Source: Candidatus Kapaibacterium sp.
Lineage (GTDB): Bacteria > Bacteroidota > Ignavibacteria > Kapaibacteriales > UBA961
Direction of reading: 5' to 3'
Length of the DNA stretch: 15,625 nucleotides
NCBI GenBank assembly: GCA_023253875.1
Contig: JALRFC010000017.1
Location: 1-15,625, forward strand
How positions within the stretch are numbered: position 1 is the first letter of the stretch; every line of letters starts with the position of its first letter. A program made the position numbers and the translations under genes. The notes below the pieces were generated by a model, which ran no database searches, was not told where the DNA came from, and worked only from the letters and a program-made list of their open reading frames with translations. This document shows, in pieces, positions 14,786-15,625 of the stretch.

Positions 14786-15625
14786 CTAGTAAATCTGTGA
14801 AAAGTGATGCGTAGTATTGCAAAGATGAAAATTTCTGAATTCATTCAGGCCATCTTCACCGATATAACGCTCGAGCATTGAATTGTTTGCTTTCAATAAG
14901 TCAATCATGACAAGACAATCAACCGCATCGTTGAAAGCAGGATCGATGCCAAAACCACAGAATTTCCCTCCAAGTTTCATATACTGTCGAATTAATATCG
15001 GAATGCCTTTTCCATCAGGCTCAATCTCCATGATCATGCTATTGATGACTTCGATATCGGAATGGATATTCTGAGTACCAATCATCGTCTGAAATGCATG
15101 ATACTGTTTGCTGAAGAGAAAAGGATGTTTCGCTTTGATACAAGAGGCAAACTCATTGTCAAAACAATGTTCTTTCAAATATGAGATGATCAATTGCTTT
15201 GACAATGGATGATAGTTATTGCTGATGCTTACGCTTCCAAATAAATAGCGATACTGTAATTGTTTGTGAATATATGCCCCTATTCCTTTCCATAATAACT
15301 GAAGCGGGAGGAATGAACGTTGAAATTCTTTGCAAATGAATGCTCTACCCAATTCAAGACCTTTGGGCATTCTCTGATGAAATTCTTGTGAATACTGGAA
15401 TAATGTTTGGGTATATAAACCATTCTTACCAAATACGGACTGCACATGATCAGTTCTTCCAATTCTATATCCACCAATGATGCCATGTCCTGTTTTATGC
15501 AGAATCAATTGATCATATTCAGAATCGAAAATATCTAGATCAAGAGCTTTTCCGGTACCTTCGCCAACTTCCCTGAAAGCAGATTCTCGTAATCTACCAA
15601 TCTCTCTCAATATGGCGGGATGTGT
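14786..15625 (-). CDS. GNAT-type N-acyltransferase, OlsB-like, 5' end beyond window
   Basis: The frame runs through the right edge, so the start is not seen; 279 C-terminal residues are present. A TTG at 15610 is in frame but not a true start, because conserved sequence (HPAILREIG) continues upstream of it. The visible part matches the lyso-ornithine-lipid/N-acyl-amino-acid synthase family: LREIGRLRESAFREVGEGTGKALDLDIFDSEYD, GGYRIGR, the acyl-carrier pocket ELGRAFICKEFQRS and LLWKGIGAYI, YLFGSVSIS, and near the end FNDAVDCLVMIDL and ERYIGEDG. These enzymes transfer a 3-hydroxyacyl group from acyl carrier protein to an amino acid at the membrane. In Bacteroidota relatives this domain is often fused behind a PlsC-type acyltransferase, which may lie off the window. 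The gene ends in TAG, 8 nt before the peroxiredoxin start. Confidence 0.88.
   Translation of the reverse strand, partial: THPAILREIGRLRESAFREVGEGTGKALDLDIFDSEYDQLILHKTGHGIIGGYRIGRTDHVQSVFGKNGLYTQTLFQYSQEFHQRMPKGLELGRAFICKEFQRSFLPLQLLWKGIGAYIHKQLQYRYLFGSVSISNNYHPLSKQLIISYLKEHCFDNEFASCIKAKHPFLFSKQYHAFQTMIGTQNIHSDIEVINSMIMEIEPDGKGIPILIRQYMKLGGKFCGFGIDPAFNDAVDCLVMIDLLKANNSMLERYIGEDGLNEFRNFHLCNTTHHFSQIY

Noticed and set aside
14307..14822. Longer peroxiredoxin with an N-terminal extension from a TTG at 14822
   Set aside because: The extension overlaps the acyltransferase gene, and the family start MALSVGHTAPDF at 14777 has its own ribosome binding site.
1..15625. CRISPR arrays, insertion sequences, prophage or integrative element ends
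   Set aside because: No regularly spaced repeats, transposase, integrase or terminal inverted repeats were seen on either strand, and the tRNA 3' end is not followed by an integrase gene.

Overview
The window looks like ordinary chromosome from a member of the Bacteroidota/Chlorobiota (FCB) group. The best direct clue is a near-textbook Bacteroidota-type promoter, TTTG-N20-TAtcTTTG, just upstream of the tRNA-Glu gene. Supporting clues are a leucine dehydrogenase next to nusB, a lyso-ornithine-lipid-type GNAT acyltransferase, several short lipoproteins with clear lipoboxes, weak or absent Shine-Dalgarno sequences before many genes, and AT-leaning composition. The exact lineage cannot be fixed by eye; an early-branching Bacteroidota/Kapabacteria-like organism would fit, but that is inference. 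I see no insertion sequence, phage gene, CRISPR array or integration scar.

Layout. (1) 1-321, minus: the start of a lipoprotein with a fibronectin type III domain, cut by the left edge. (2) 322-525: a divergent intergenic region with a possible promoter and small repeats. (3) About 526-5754, plus: a five-gene run of leucine dehydrogenase, NusB, a sugar-phosphate nucleotidyltransferase with a C-terminal beta-helix, MetK and AhcY, closed by a strong terminator at 5781-5812. (4) 5791-6849, minus: MnmH (SelU), the tRNA 2-selenouridine synthase, whose stop codon lies inside that terminator hairpin. (5) 6922-7076, plus: promoter, tRNA-Glu(UUC) and terminator as a stand-alone unit. (6) 7129-8848, plus: an MltB-like lipoprotein transglycosylase followed after 1 nt by the YggS/PLPBP-type PLP protein. 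(7) 8845-12105, minus: a 1086-residue Dna2-like nuclease-helicase whose stop codon overlaps that of yggS. (8) 12166-14209, minus: dihydrolipoyl dehydrogenase and, upstream of it, a TlpA-like thioredoxin lipoprotein. (9) 14307-15625, minus: a peroxiredoxin preceded by the C-terminal part of a GNAT acyltransferase cut by the right edge.

How the genes fit together. MetK makes S-adenosylmethionine and AhcY removes the S-adenosylhomocysteine left after methyl transfer, so this adjacent pair is the core of the methylation cycle. MnmH and tRNA-Glu(UUC) are divergent neighbours, and tRNA-Glu(UUC) is one of the tRNAs whose wobble uridine MnmH modifies in other bacteria. The TlpA-like protein, Lpd and peroxiredoxin are thiol-redox proteins. 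The most unusual protein is the Dna2-like nuclease-helicase: its PD-(D/E)XK core and SF1 helicase motifs are present, but the cysteine cluster and the motif-I histidine expected of Dna2/AddB-type nucleases are not visible. I found no clear new multi-gene system. Most of the window is conserved core genome.
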